DNA of 64,000 nucleotides from Achromobacter xylosoxidans (GCF_001457475.1 NZ_LN831029.1:2852001-2916000), one strand, 5' to 3'. Positions 47,791-57,438 are shown, numbered from the stretch's first letter. Made by a program: numbers and translations. Notes: a model not told the origin generated them from the sequence alone.

Positions 47791-48837
47791 ATGAAGAAGT
47801 CGCTCGCTCTCGCCGCCGTCGCCGCCAGCCTGTTGGCCGGCGCCGCCCAGGCGCAAGACCTGCCCAAGACCCACCTCAAGGTGGTGGGCGGCCTGTCCAA
47901 CCTGACCGCCTACAACGATTACGAAAAGCCGTTCTGGACCAAGACCATTCCGGAAGCGTCCAAGGGCCAGGTCACCGCGGACATCAAGGGCTTCAACGAA
48001 ATGGGCCTGAAGGGCCCGGAACTGCTGCGCCTGATGTCGACCGGCGTGGTCGAGTTCGGCACCGCCACGCTGTCGTACTTCGCCAGCGACAACCCGATCA
48101 ACGAAGCCATCGACCTGGCCGGCCTGGCGCCGGACGTGAAGACGGCGCGCGAGGTGACCAACGCCTTCGAGCCGGTCTACGCGCGCCTGTACGGCGAGGG
48201 CAGCAACGTCAAGCTGCTGGGCATCTCCACCTATCCGGCGCAGGTGCTGTTCTGCAACGCCGAGATCAAGGGCCTGGCCGACATCAAGGGCAAGAAGGTC
48301 CGCACCAGCAGCCGCACCACCGCCGAATTCGTGGAAGCGCTGGGCGGCTCCAGCGTCACCATGGCGTTCGGCGAAGTGGTGCCGGCGCTGCAGAACAAGG
48401 TGGTCGATTGCGCCATCACCGGCTCGCTGTCGGGCTACTCGGCCAAGTGGTACGAAGTGTCGACCCACCTGGTGGCGCTGCCGATCAACTGGAACCAGCA
48501 GATCCACGCCGTTAACCAGAAGGCCTGGGACAAGCTCGACCCCAACGTGCGCACCTTCCTGCAGGCCAACGTCAAGACGCTGGTCGACAACATCTGGGAC
48601 GCCGCGGCGCGCCAGACCCAGGAAGGCTATGACTGCAACACCGGCGCGGCGGCGTGCCCGTTCCCGGTCAAGGGCAAGATGGTGCTGGTGCAGCCTTCGG
48701 ACGCCGACCGCGAACTGCTCAAGAAGGTGACGCAGGAAGCCGTGCTGCCCAAGTGGGCCGCGCGTTGCTCGGCGCAGTGCGTCAAGGACTTCAACGCCAC
48801 CGTCGGCAAGACGCTGGGCGTGACCGCCAGCAAGTAA
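47791..48837 (+). CDS. dctP: TRAP transporter periplasmic binding protein
   Basis: The 348-residue protein has a signal peptide (cleavage near AQA-Q at 22-23) and the DctP fold: LRLMSTGVVEFGTATLSYFASDNP, KGKKVRTSSRTTAEFVEALGGSSVTM and EVVPALQNKVVDCAI. It captures a (usually carboxylate) solute in the periplasm. A VKGK/CNTG...CPFPVK region near the C-terminus has a Cys pair, perhaps a disulfide. It is first in dctP-dctQ-dctM, 10 bases before dctQ. Confidence 0.9.
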   Translation: MKKSLALAAVAASLLAGAAQAQDLPKTHLKVVGGLSNLTAYNDYEKPFWTKTIPEASKGQVTADIKGFNEMGLKGPELLRLMSTGVVEFGTATLSYFASDNPINEAIDLAGLAPDVKTAREVTNAFEPVYARLYGEGSNVKLLGISTYPAQVLFCNAEIKGLADIKGKKVRTSSRTTAEFVEALGGSSVTMAFGEVVPALQNKVVDCAITGSLSGYSAKWYEVSTHLVALPINWNQQIHAVNQKAWDKLDPNVRTFLQANVKTLVDNIWDAAARQTQEGYDCNTGAAACPFPVKGKMVLVQPSDADRELLKKVTQEAVLPKWAARCSAQCVKDFNATVGKTLGVTASK

Positions 48838-48847
48838 GGCTGTCCCC

Positions 48848-49468
48848 ATGACCCGATCCGAACATTTCCGCCTGCTGGGCGGGTTGCTGCGGCGCGCCGA
48901 GACCTTCTCGCGCGTCGCGGTATGGGCGGGCGGCGCGCTGACCATCGCCAGCGTGCTGCTCATTTCCTTCGACGTGCTGGCCCGCAAGTTCCTCGGCTTT
49001 ACCACCGGCGGCGCCGACGAACTGTCCAGCTACGCCTTCGCCATCAGCACCTCCTGGGCGCTGGCCTTCGCCACGCTGCAGCGCGCCAACGTGCGGGTGG
49101 ACGTGCTGTACCAGAAGCTGCCGGTGCGCCTGTCGGCCGTGCTCGACTGGGTTTCCATGGTGGCGCTGGCCGTCTTCATGGTGTTCCTGACCTATTACGC
49201 CTATGAAGTGGTGCAGATGTCGTGGGCGCAGAAGTCCGCCGCCAACACGCCGCTGGCCACGCCGTTGTGGATTCCGCAGGGCCTGTGGCTGCTCGGCCTG
49301 GCGTGGATGTGCGTCACGGTGGCCTTGATGCTGGCGCGCGCCTCGGCCGCGCTGGTGACCGGCGACATCGAACTGGTCAAGGAAATCTGCGGCGTGCGTT
49401 CCGCGCAGGAAGAGGCCGACGAGGAAGCCGCCGCCGGCGAGCGCATGGTCAAGGGAGCCGCCGCATGA
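48848..49468 (+). CDS. dctQ: TRAP transporter small membrane subunit
   Basis: The 206-residue protein is a four-helix membrane protein of the DctQ class (about residues 20-45, 55-75, 95-120 and 140-165). The usual Arg-Lys residues of the second helix are seen in FDVLARKFLG. It forms the transport complex with DctM. It overlaps dctM by 4 bases (ATGA). Confidence 0.85.
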   Translation: MTRSEHFRLLGGLLRRAETFSRVAVWAGGALTIASVLLISFDVLARKFLGFTTGGADELSSYAFAISTSWALAFATLQRANVRVDVLYQKLPVRLSAVLDWVSMVALAVFMVFLTYYAYEVVQMSWAQKSAANTPLATPLWIPQGLWLLGLAWMCVTVALMLARASAALVTGDIELVKEICGVRSAQEEADEEAAAGERMVKGAAA

Positions 49469-50748
49469 TCGCCACCGCATTGACCCTGCTGCTGGTCCTG
49501 ATCGGCCTGTCGATCCCCGTGGGCGCGGCCCTCGGGGTGCTGGGCCTGATCCTGGACCCGATGTTCTCGATGCTGCCGCTGTCGCGCGCGATCGGCGAGA
49601 TCTCCTGGAGCACCAATAACGAGTTCCTCCTGGTCGCCATTCCGCTGTTCATCATGCTGGGCGAGGTGCTGCTGCGGGCCGGCTTCGCCGAGCGCATGTA
49701 CGGCGCCATGAGCCTGTGGCTGTCGTGGCTGCCGGGCGGCCTGATGCACGCCAACATCGGCGCCTCGACGCTGTTCTCGGCCACCTCCGGTTCCAGCGTC
49801 GCCACCGCCGCCACGGTTGGCACGGTGGCGATTCCGCAGATCCGCAAGTACGGCTACAACGAGCCGCTGTTCCTGGGCAGCCTGGCCGCCGGCGGCACGC
49901 TCGGCATCCTGATCCCGCCCTCGATCAACCTGGTCATCTACGGCGTGCTGACCAATTCGTCCGTGCCCAAGCTGTACCTGGCCGGCATCATCCCGGGCTT
50001 CGCCATGGCGGCGTTGTTCATGCTGACGGTGATGATCGCCTGCGTGGCCAAGCCGTCCTGGGGCGGCAAGAAGATCCAGGCCACCTGGGGCCAGCGTTTC
50101 GCCAGCCTGGTGCACCTGGCGCCGCCGATGGGCATCTTCCTGCTGGTGGTGGGTTCGATCTACGCCGGCCTGGCCACGCCGACCGAGGCCGCCGCGCTGG
50201 GCGTGCTGGGCGCGCTGATCCTGGCCGCCTGGTTCCGCCGCCTGACCTGGACCATGCTGCGCGAAGCCATGGAAGGCACCATGCGCTCGACCGCCATGAT
50301 CATGCTGATCGTGGTGGCCGCCAGCTTCCTGAACTTCGTCATGTCGGCCACCGGCCTGACCGACGCGCTGACCCAGTCCATCACCGGGTTGGGTCTGTCG
50401 CCGGGCTGGATGCTGCTGATCGTGATCGTGTTCTACCTGGTGCTGGGCTGCTTCATGGAGACCCTGTCGATGATGATCACGACCATCCCGATCGTCGCGC
50501 CGATCATGATCGCGCTGGGCTACGACCCGATCTGGCTGGGCATCATCATCATCATCCTGGTCGAGGCCGCGCTCATCACGCCGCCGGTCGGACTGAACCT
50601 GTTCGTGGTGCAGAGCCTGCGCAAGAGCGGCTCGATGAGCGCCGTGATCACCGGCAGCCTGCCGTTCGTGCTGGCGATGTTCGTGATGCTGGCGCTGCTG
50701 GCATGGTGGCCCGACCTGGCCTTGTGGCTGCCGCGGGTGTTCGGCTAG
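49465..50748 (+). CDS. dctM: TRAP transporter large membrane subunit
   Basis: The 427-residue protein has about 12 predicted helices. DctM marks are GASTLFSATSGSSVATAATVGTVAIPQI, GGTLGILIPPSINLVIYG and ALITPPVGLNLFVV. It uses the Na+ gradient to import the solute delivered by DctP. Its start lies inside the dctQ end. Together the three genes form a complete transporter. Confidence 0.92.
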   Translation: MIATALTLLLVLIGLSIPVGAALGVLGLILDPMFSMLPLSRAIGEISWSTNNEFLLVAIPLFIMLGEVLLRAGFAERMYGAMSLWLSWLPGGLMHANIGASTLFSATSGSSVATAATVGTVAIPQIRKYGYNEPLFLGSLAAGGTLGILIPPSINLVIYGVLTNSSVPKLYLAGIIPGFAMAALFMLTVMIACVAKPSWGGKKIQATWGQRFASLVHLAPPMGIFLLVVGSIYAGLATPTEAAALGVLGALILAAWFRRLTWTMLREAMEGTMRSTAMIMLIVVAASFLNFVMSATGLTDALTQSITGLGLSPGWMLLIVIVFYLVLGCFMETLSMMITTIPIVAPIMIALGYDPIWLGIIIIILVEAALITPPVGLNLFVVQSLRKSGSMSAVITGSLPFVLAMFVMLALLAWWPDLALWLPRVFG

Positions 50749-50763
50749 CCCCTGTATCCCTTC

Positions 50764-50787
50764 GGGCACGGCCGCGCGGCCGTGCCC
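50764..50787 (+). terminator. Perfect hairpin after dctM
   Basis: GGGCACGGCC and its complement flank GCGC, followed by ATTCTTTCCC. The T run is weak; it may reduce rather than stop transcription into the next gene 33 bases later. Confidence 0.5.
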
Positions 50788-50819
50788 ATTCTTTCCCGTT
50801 TACCTCCGCAGGACTTTTC

Positions 50820-51503
50820 ATGAAAGCCGTATTCCAGATCGAAGCCGATTCCCCCCGCCAGGTCGAGGTGGACTTCAATACCCTCATCGTGGCCGGCTGG
50901 GCCGGGCGCGACATCGCCGCCATCGAGCACCACATCGAGGAACTGGCCGCCATCGGCGTGCCGCGTCCCACCAGCGTGCCGCTGTACTACCGCATCGCCG
51001 ACAACCAGTTGACCCAGGCCGAACGGGTGCAGGCGGTGGGCGGCGATTCGTCCGGCGAGGTCGAGACCTTCGTGTTCGCGGCCGGCGGCGAAATGTTCGT
51101 AAGCATTGCCTCGGACCACACCGACCGCAAGCTGGAGACGGTCAGCGTGGCCATGTCCAAGCAGGTCTGCGTCAAGCCGGTGGCGACCACGGCCTGGCGC
51201 CTGGCCGACGTGGCCGACTACTGGGACGAGCTGGTGATCCGTTCGTACATCGTCGAGAACGGCGCCGAGGTGCTGTACCAGGAAGGCCCGCTGGCCTCGC
51301 TGCGCACGCCGCAGGACTTGATCGCCGGCTACACCGGCGGGGCCGCGACGCTGCCGGAAGGCGCGGGCATGACCTGCGGCACGGTCGGCGCCATCGGCGG
51401 CATCCGCCCGTCGGCCGGATTCGCCATGGAGCTGTACGATCCGCGCCGCCAACGCAGCCTGCGCCACCGGTATCATGTCGAGATCCTGCCGGTGGTGGCC
51501 TGA
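50820..51503 (+). CDS. DUF2848 family protein
   Basis: The 227-residue cytoplasmic protein belongs to the DUF2848 family, whose members are found in catabolic operons. Its fold resembles the fumarylacetoacetate-hydrolase group in pattern (GYTGGAATLPEGAGMTCGTVG and FAMELYDP near the C-terminus), so hydrolysis or decarboxylation of a short acid is a reasonable guess. A TAxxVQAVG-like segment and SKQVCVKPVAT are conserved-looking. AGGA precedes the ATG. It follows the TRAP genes and leads to the amidase. Confidence 0.75.
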   Translation: MKAVFQIEADSPRQVEVDFNTLIVAGWAGRDIAAIEHHIEELAAIGVPRPTSVPLYYRIADNQLTQAERVQAVGGDSSGEVETFVFAAGGEMFVSIASDHTDRKLETVSVAMSKQVCVKPVATTAWRLADVADYWDELVIRSYIVENGAEVLYQEGPLASLRTPQDLIAGYTGGAATLPEGAGMTCGTVGAIGGIRPSAGFAMELYDPRRQRSLRHRYHVEILPVVA

Positions 51504-51594
51504 GGCCCGGCTGGCGTCCTGATTTGTCATGACGCGCCCCGTTGGGGCGCGCCGGTCCAACACTTTCATGCCGTGACGCGGCACCTGGAATCGT

Positions 51595-52941
51595 ATGTAT
51601 CCGACCTTGAACGACCTGACCGCCGCCTTGAACGACGGTCGCAGCACCTCCGTTGAACTGACCGAAGCCGCGCTGGCCCGCGCCGGCGATCCGGCCGGCG
51701 AGGGCGCCCGCGCCTTCACCCGGCTGTATGCCGAATCGGCCATGGCCCAGGCCCGCGCCTCGGACACGCTGCGCGCCGCCGGCATCGTGCGCTCGGCCAT
51801 CGAGGGCCTGCCGATCAGCATCAAGGACCTGTTCGACATCGAGGGCGAGACCACCATGGCCGGCTCGGTGGCGCGCGAGGGCGAACCCGCCGCCGACGCC
51901 AACGCCGAAGTGGTGCAGCGCCTGATCGCCGCCGGCGCGGTCATCATCGGCCGCACCAACATGACCGAATTCGCCTATTCGGGCCTGGGCATCAATCCCC
52001 ATTACGGCACGCCGCTGAATCCCTGGGATCGCGCCACCGGCCGCATTCCCGGCGGCTCGTCCTCCGGCGCGGCGGTGTCGGTGGCCGACGGCATGGCCGT
52101 GGCCGGCATCGGCTCGGACACCGGCGGCTCGGTGCGCATTCCCGCCGCGCTGTGCGGCCTGACCGGCTTCAAACCCAGCGCCTGGCGCGTCTCGATGGAA
52201 GGCGTGCTGCCGCTGTCGGCCAACCTGGACTCCATCGGCCCGATCGCCGCCAGCGTGCGCTGCTGCGCCGAACTGGACGCGATCCTGTCGGGCGAGGGCG
52301 GCCCGGTGCCCGAGGCGCTGCCGCTGCGCGGCCTGCGCCTGGCGGTGCCCAGGACGCTGGCGCTGGACGGCATGGACAAGCACGTGTCCGACACCTTCGC
52401 CCGCGCCGTGGCGCGCCTGAAGGAAGCCGGCGCCCTGGTCGACGAGATCGCCATTCCGGAATTCGCCGAACTGGCCAACATCAATGCCAAGGGCGGCTTC
52501 ACCGCAGCCGAGGCCTGGGCCTGGCACCGCGACCTGATCGCGCGCGCCGGCAAGCGCTACGATCCGCGCGTGGTGTCGCGCATTCTGCGCGGCAAGGACA
52601 TGAGCGCCGCCGACTATCTGGACCTGCTGGATGCGCGCGAAGCCTGGGTGGCCGCGGTCGACCGCCGCATCGCCGGCTACGACGCCCTGATCATGCCGAC
52701 GACGCCGATCGTGGCGCCGGCGGTGGCGGATCTGCAAGCCTCGGACGAAGCCTATTACGCCGCCAACGGCCTGATCCTGCGCAATCCCACCCTGATCAAT
52801 TTCCTGGATGGCTGCGCGCTGTCGCTGCCGTGCCATGCCGCGGGCACCGCGCCGGTCGGCCTGATGATCGCCGCCAGCAATGGCGCCGACCGCCGCGTGC
52901 TGGCGATCGGCCTGGCGGTCGAGGAATTGCTCGCCGCTTGA
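51595..52941 (+). CDS. Amidase-signature amidohydrolase
   Basis: The 448-residue enzyme has the amidase-signature triad: Lys77 in ISIKDLFD, cis-Ser155 in PGGSSSG and nucleophile Ser179 in DTGGSVRIPA. It hydrolyses an amide to acid and ammonia in the cytoplasm; the substrate is unknown. Its place after a TRAP importer and a DUF2848 protein suggests that the imported compound carries an amide bond. The start is the ATG at 51595 with a short leader after the preceding gene. Confidence 0.9.
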   Translation: MYPTLNDLTAALNDGRSTSVELTEAALARAGDPAGEGARAFTRLYAESAMAQARASDTLRAAGIVRSAIEGLPISIKDLFDIEGETTMAGSVAREGEPAADANAEVVQRLIAAGAVIIGRTNMTEFAYSGLGINPHYGTPLNPWDRATGRIPGGSSSGAAVSVADGMAVAGIGSDTGGSVRIPAALCGLTGFKPSAWRVSMEGVLPLSANLDSIGPIAASVRCCAELDAILSGEGGPVPEALPLRGLRLAVPRTLALDGMDKHVSDTFARAVARLKEAGALVDEIAIPEFAELANINAKGGFTAAEAWAWHRDLIARAGKRYDPRVVSRILRGKDMSAADYLDLLDAREAWVAAVDRRIAGYDALIMPTTPIVAPAVADLQASDEAYYAANGLILRNPTLINFLDGCALSLPCHAAGTAPVGLMIAASNGADRRVLAIGLAVEELLAA

Positions 52942-53096
52942 ACCGGCGCCGGGGCCGCGTTGCGTCGCGGCCCACGCTTTCCCGCCGTCCCACGGTGCGG
53001 GCGGGCAGGGCGGTGTTTTCCGCCATATCGGCATTGTCCTTCCGACGCTAACATGGCGACGGGACAGGCCGCGCAACGGGGCAGGATTTGGGCGCC

Positions 53097-54008
53097 ATGA
53101 TAGATCTGCGCAATATCGAGACGTTTTTCTGGGTGGCCACGCTGGGCGGCTTTCGCGCCGCGGCCGAAAAACTCAACGCTACCCAGCCGGCGATTTCCCA
53201 GCGCATCGCGTCGCTGGAGTCCGACCTGGGCATCCGCCTGTTCGACCGCGACGTGCGCGGCATCAAGCTGACCGGCAAGGGCCGCGAGCTGCTGTCGCAT
53301 GCCGAGCGCATGCTGCAGCTGCGGCGCGACATGCAGGAGGCGGCCCGCGCCAAGAGCGTGATGAGCGGCACCCTGCGGCTGGGCGTGTCCGAGACCATCG
53401 TCCACACCTGGCTGCCGACGCTGATGGAGTACCTGCACGACGCCTACCCGGCGCTGATGGTCGAGATCCAGGTCGACACCACCACCATGCTCAAGACCCA
53501 GCTGGCCTCGCGCCAGATCGACCTGGCGTTCCTGCTGGGGCCGATGGAAGAGCCGCGCATCGAAAACCTGTACCTGTGCAATTACCCGCTCAGCTGGGTC
53601 GCCAGCCCCAAGCTCAAGGTGGGGCGCCAGCCCATCAGCCTGAAGCGGCTGGGGCAATGGCCGGTGATCACCTATTCGTCCACCACCGATCCGCACCGCG
53701 CGGTGCGGCAGGTGCTGCAGCAGGCCGGCGTCGACGCGCCGCGCATGTACGGCAGTTCGGCGCTGAGCGTGATCGTGCGGATGGCGCTGGACGGCATCGG
53801 CACGGCGGTGATCGCGCCCGTCATCCTGCATAAGGAGCTGGCGCAGGGCGAATTGCGGCTGCTCGACGTGAAGGCGCCGCCGCTGCCGCCGCTGCACTAC
53901 ACCGCCTGCTGGATGCAGGGGCCGGACAGCCAGGTGCCGCGCACCGTGGCCGAGGCCGCGCAGCAGATTGCGCGCGAAGAAGCGCTGCGCCATCCGGCAA
54001 AACCCTGA
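53097..54008 (+). CDS. LysR-family regulator, paralog 2
   Basis: The 303-residue protein is highly similar to the LysR at 46446: [26 protein letters not shown] and [10 protein letters not shown] are near-identical, as is TWLPTL and DLAFLLGP in the effector domain. It is followed 101 bases later by the DUF1445 gene in the same direction; the spacer has the second copy of the 23-base element. A local duplication from its paralog, or the reverse, is the simplest origin. It may control its own neighbour and perhaps both operons. Confidence 0.88.
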   Translation: MIDLRNIETFFWVATLGGFRAAAEKLNATQPAISQRIASLESDLGIRLFDRDVRGIKLTGKGRELLSHAERMLQLRRDMQEAARAKSVMSGTLRLGVSETIVHTWLPTLMEYLHDAYPALMVEIQVDTTTMLKTQLASRQIDLAFLLGPMEEPRIENLYLCNYPLSWVASPKLKVGRQPISLKRLGQWPVITYSSTTDPHRAVRQVLQQAGVDAPRMYGSSALSVIVRMALDGIGTAVIAPVILHKELAQGELRLLDVKAPPLPPLHYTACWMQGPDSQVPRTVAEAAQQIAREEALRHPAKP

Positions 54009-54031
54009 TAAGGAATTCTGATCGGGGTCTA

Positions 54032-54054
54032 TCGCAACATGTGATTAGACGCTG
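54032..54054 (+). promoter_or_regulatory. Shared 23-base element, copy 2 (putative LysR site)
   Basis: It matches the element at 47605 in 20 of 23 positions and lies 55 bases before the start of the DUF1445 gene. Here the dyad is ATCG-N7-TGAT, one base short of perfect, with the same T-N11-A spacing. Confidence 0.6.
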
Positions 54055-54109
54055 CGGCCGAGTTCCTGTGCAATGTCCCCATACCAACATCGATGCAAGG
54101 GGAATTGAC

Positions 54110-54916
54110 ATGGCACTGGATTCGGCGGTCCGCAGCAGCGTGGAACTGGCGCGCCGCGCGCGGCTCGATGCCCGCAGCGGCAAGCTGGCCGGCCCCACCG
54201 CCAACCTGGCCCCGGGCCATGTGCAGGCCAACCTGGCGATCCTGCCGCGCGCCCTGGCGGCCGATTTCCTGCATTTCTGCCAGCGCAATCCCAAGCCGTG
54301 CCCCTTGCTGGCCATGTCCGAGCCGGGCGATCCGGCGTTGCCCGAGCTGGGCCACGATATCGACATCCGCAGCGACATCCCGCGTTATCGCGTCTGGCAG
54401 AACGGCGAGCTGGTGGCCGAACCCACCGACGTGCGCGACTGGTGGCGCGACGACCTGGTGTCGTTCCTGATCGGCTGCTCGTTCTCGTTCGAGGAAGCAA
54501 TGCTCGACAACGGCCTGCCGGTGCGCCACATCGAACAGGGCTGCAACGTGCCGATGTACCGCACCAGCATCCCGACCCATGCCGCCGGCGTGTTCGGCGG
54601 TCCGCTGGTGGTGTCGATGCGGCCGCTGAAGGCCGCCGACGCCATCCGCGCCATCCAGGTGACTTCGCGTTTTCCCTCGGTCCATGGCGCGCCGGTGCAC
54701 CTGGGCGACCCGGCATTGATCGGGATTGCCGACATCAACCGGCCGGATTATGGTGATCCCGTGGAGATCCGTCCGGGCGAAATGCCGGTGTTCTGGGCCT
54801 GCGGCGTCACGCCGCAGTCGGTGGTGGCCGCGGTGCGCCCCGACTTCTGCATCACGCACGCGCCCGGCCACATGCTGGTCACGGATCTCGTCAACAGCCG
54901 CATGGCGATCCTGTAG
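54110..54916 (+). CDS. DUF1445 hydro-lyase / D-glutamate cyclase-like
   Basis: The 268-residue protein is of the DUF1445 (UPF0317, YcsI) family. Characteristic blocks are [41 protein letters not shown] and FWACGVTPQ with [11 protein letters not shown] at the end. A eukaryotic relative converts D-glutamate to 5-oxo-D-proline, and bacterial genes often lie near 5-oxoprolinase; here the neighbour is an amidase group. Its start follows AGGGGAAT. It is probably monocistronic. Confidence 0.85.
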   Translation: MALDSAVRSSVELARRARLDARSGKLAGPTANLAPGHVQANLAILPRALAADFLHFCQRNPKPCPLLAMSEPGDPALPELGHDIDIRSDIPRYRVWQNGELVAEPTDVRDWWRDDLVSFLIGCSFSFEEAMLDNGLPVRHIEQGCNVPMYRTSIPTHAAGVFGGPLVVSMRPLKAADAIRAIQVTSRFPSVHGAPVHLGDPALIGIADINRPDYGDPVEIRPGEMPVFWACGVTPQSVVAAVRPDFCITHAPGHMLVTDLVNSRMAIL

Positions 54917-55289
54917 TCGCCATCGGTAGTCGCCACCGGCCATTCTCAGTCAACCGTCAGCGGAAAACCGCTAGAAACAGGAATCGCATCGATCAGGAAT
55001 CAGCCGTACCTGGCGTCCTTGTGACGTCCCCATGACGCGCTCGCGGTGTCCTCGTGGCACCCTCATGGCACCCTCATGGCGCCTGTCATGGCGTATCCGC
55101 AGCTTTGGTTTTGCCTCCAGAAAGATCCATGAAAGGACAAGGGGAAAAGGCGACAGAAGTTTCAGGCCCAGCGCCTGCCGGCATGCCGGCGGGACGGGGC
55201 CGCCGCAGGCCCGGATCCGCCGGGCCCGGGGCCGCGCGCCCCGTGGATTGCATTGCTTTCACAGTGGGATTTTTTCCAGGAGTCAGGTA
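54917..55289 (+). other. Upstream region of the Liv operon with tandem repeats
   Basis: This 373-base gap has no gene I can support. It contains an 11-base tandem repeat at 55050-55093 and a GC-rich part before the binding-protein gene. Confidence 0.55.
55050..55093 (+). repeat. 11-base tandem repeats
   Basis: CCTCGTGGCAC, CCTCATGGCAC and CCTCATGGCG follow one another, with a fourth, longer unit CCTGTCATGGCG. One repeat per helical turn could place a regulator on one face of the DNA, or it may be a replication-slippage product. Confidence 0.6.
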
Positions 55290-56540
55290 ATGAAGATGAA
55301 GCTCATTGCGGGTGTCGCCGCGAGTCTGGCGCTGTTGGCCGCCGCGCCGACGCAGGCGCAGGTCAAGACCGTGAAGATCGGCGCGATCTATCCCCTGTCC
55401 GGCGCGCTGGCGTCCACCGGCGCCGAGATCAAGGCCGCGGTGGAATTGGCCGTGGACATCGTCAATAACCCGCATCCCGAACTCGAAGGGATCCCGCTGG
55501 CCGCGGGCGCCGGCCTGCCGGCGCTGGGCGGGGCCAAGATCGAAGTGGTGTTCGGCGATTCGCAGGGCAAGCCCGAAGTGGGCCTGGCCGACGCGCAGCG
55601 CCTGATCGACCAGGAGAAAGTGGTGGCCCTGACCGGCGCCTACCAATCGGCCGTCACCAAGACCGCCAGCCGCATCGCCGAGCAGCGCGGCATTCCCTAC
55701 CTGAATGGCGAGTCCAGCAGCCCGGACCTGACCGAGCGCGGCTACAAGTGGTTCTTCCGCACCTCGCCCAACGACGACACCTTCGTCGAGAACATGATGC
55801 AGTTCCTGGACGGCGTGAAGGGCACGCCGACCGCCAAGATCGCGGTGGTCTACGAGAACACCGACTTTGGCGTCAACACCTACAAGGCGGTCGAGAAGTT
55901 CGCCAAGCAGTACAAGCGCCAGGTGGTGGCCAACATCGCCTACAGCGCCGGCTCGGCCTCGGTGACGGCCGAAGTGCAGAAGCTGGCCGCCGCCAAGCCG
56001 GACGTGGCGATCTTCGCCAGCTACACCTCGGACGCCATGCTGTTCGTGCGCACCATGCGCGAAAGCAAGTACGCCCCGCCGGTGCTGCTGGCCAATGACG
56101 CCGGCTTCATCGACTCGCGCTTCGTGCAGGAAGTGGGCCCGCAGGTGCAGGGCGTGCTGACGCGCGACGTCTGGGGCAACGACGTGGCCGCCGCCAAGGC
56201 CGGCCTGAAGAAGATCAACGACATGTACAAGGCCAAGACCGGCAAGGACCTGAACGGCAATAACGCCCGTTCGATGCAGGGCGTGCTGGTGCTGGCCGAC
56301 GCCATCAACCGCGCCGGCTCCACCGATCCGGAAGCGATCCGCAAGGCGCTGGCGGCCACCGACCTGGGCGAGGCGCAAGTGGCCATGCCCTGGGCCGGCG
56401 TGAAGTTCGACGACAAGGGCCAGAACACCAAGGGTTCCGGCCTGATCCTGGAACTGAAGGGTTCGTCCTACCAGACGGTATGGCCGGAAAAGTACCGCAC
56501 CGACAAGACGCTGCCCACGCTGCCGTTCTCCTGGAAGTAA
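55290..56540 (+). CDS. Branched-chain amino acid-type ABC binding protein
   Basis: The 416-residue periplasmic protein has a signal peptide (cleavage near AQA-Q at 23-24) and the LivK-like fold: VKIGAIYPLSGALASTGAEIKAAVELAVD, LTGAYQSAVTKTASRIAEQRGIPYLNGES and FVRTMRESKYAPPVLLANDAGF. These proteins bind amino acids, amides or aromatic acids; Achromobacter-type genomes carry many copies. AGGAGTCAGG precedes the ATG. Four Liv genes follow. Confidence 0.88.
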   Translation: MKMKLIAGVAASLALLAAAPTQAQVKTVKIGAIYPLSGALASTGAEIKAAVELAVDIVNNPHPELEGIPLAAGAGLPALGGAKIEVVFGDSQGKPEVGLADAQRLIDQEKVVALTGAYQSAVTKTASRIAEQRGIPYLNGESSSPDLTERGYKWFFRTSPNDDTFVENMMQFLDGVKGTPTAKIAVVYENTDFGVNTYKAVEKFAKQYKRQVVANIAYSAGSASVTAEVQKLAAAKPDVAIFASYTSDAMLFVRTMRESKYAPPVLLANDAGFIDSRFVQEVGPQVQGVLTRDVWGNDVAAAKAGLKKINDMYKAKTGKDLNGNNARSMQGVLVLADAINRAGSTDPEAIRKALAATDLGEAQVAMPWAGVKFDDKGQNTKGSGLILELKGSSYQTVWPEKYRTDKTLPTLPFSWK

Positions 56541-56585
56541 TCATCAGCCGTGGCGGGCCGCGGGGGCCCGCCACAGGAGCACTCC

Positions 56586-57437
56586 ATGTTCGAAGCTCTC
56601 TCGGCAGGCCTGTTCAACGGCCTGATCTATGCCGCGGTGGCGGTGGGGCTGGCGCTGATCTGGGGCATCACCGACGTCATCAATTTCGCCCATGGCGAAT
56701 TCCTGATGCTCGGCATGTATGCCGCCTATTGGCTCTACACCCTGGGTCATATCGACCCCACGCTGTCGGCGCCCTTGGTCGCCATCGTGCTGGCCTTCGT
56801 CGGTTTCCTCACCTATGCGCTGATCATCAAGCGCCTGCAGAAGGGACCCGCGATGGCGGTGATCCTGGCCACCTTCGGCCTGGGCCTGGTGCTGCGCCAG
56901 CTGGCGTTCATCGCCTTCAGCCCGGACTACCGCAGCCTGCCCGATACCCTGGTGTCCGGCAGCGTCACGCTGGCCGGCGTTTCGCTGGGTCGCCCGCAAG
57001 TGGTGACCGGGCTGGTGGCATTGGTGGTGGTGGCCGCGCTGTTCGTGCTGGTGTACCGCACGCGCTGGGGGCACGCCCTGCAAGCGGTGGCCGAAGACCG
57101 CCAGGTGGCCGCGCTGGTCGGTATTTCGCCGGACCGCGTCAACGCCCAGGTCTGGATGCTGGGCAGCGCCGCGGTCGGCCTGGCCGGCGCGCTGCTGACC
57201 ACGTTCTTCTATGTGTTTCCCTCGGTGGGCACGGTGTTTGGCCTGCTGGCCTTCGTGGCGGTCTGCATGGGCGGCTTCGGCTCGCTGCCGGGCGCCTTCA
57301 TCGCCGGCATCCTGATCGGCATCATCGAGGCCATGACGGGCTACTTCGTGGCGCCCGCGCTGAAGACGGTCAGCGTCTTCATCCTCTTCATCCTGGTTCT
57401 CTGGTATCGGCCGCGCGGCCTGTTCGGGCGGTGGTGA
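56586..57437 (+). CDS. livH: Liv-type ABC permease LivH
   Basis: The 283-residue permease has about eight helices. LivH marks are ALIWGITDVINFAHGEFLMLGMYAA and the loop RTRWGHALQAVAEDRQVAALVGI, which contacts the ATPase. The frame is open upstream, but the ATG at 56586 after CAGGAGCACTCC is the family start. The stop is one base before livM. Confidence 0.9.
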   Translation: MFEALSAGLFNGLIYAAVAVGLALIWGITDVINFAHGEFLMLGMYAAYWLYTLGHIDPTLSAPLVAIVLAFVGFLTYALIIKRLQKGPAMAVILATFGLGLVLRQLAFIAFSPDYRSLPDTLVSGSVTLAGVSLGRPQVVTGLVALVVVAALFVLVYRTRWGHALQAVAEDRQVAALVGISPDRVNAQVWMLGSAAVGLAGALLTTFFYVFPSVGTVFGLLAFVAVCMGGFGSLPGAFIAGILIGIIEAMTGYFVAPALKTVSVFILFILVLWYRPRGLFGRW

Positions 57438-57438
57438 C

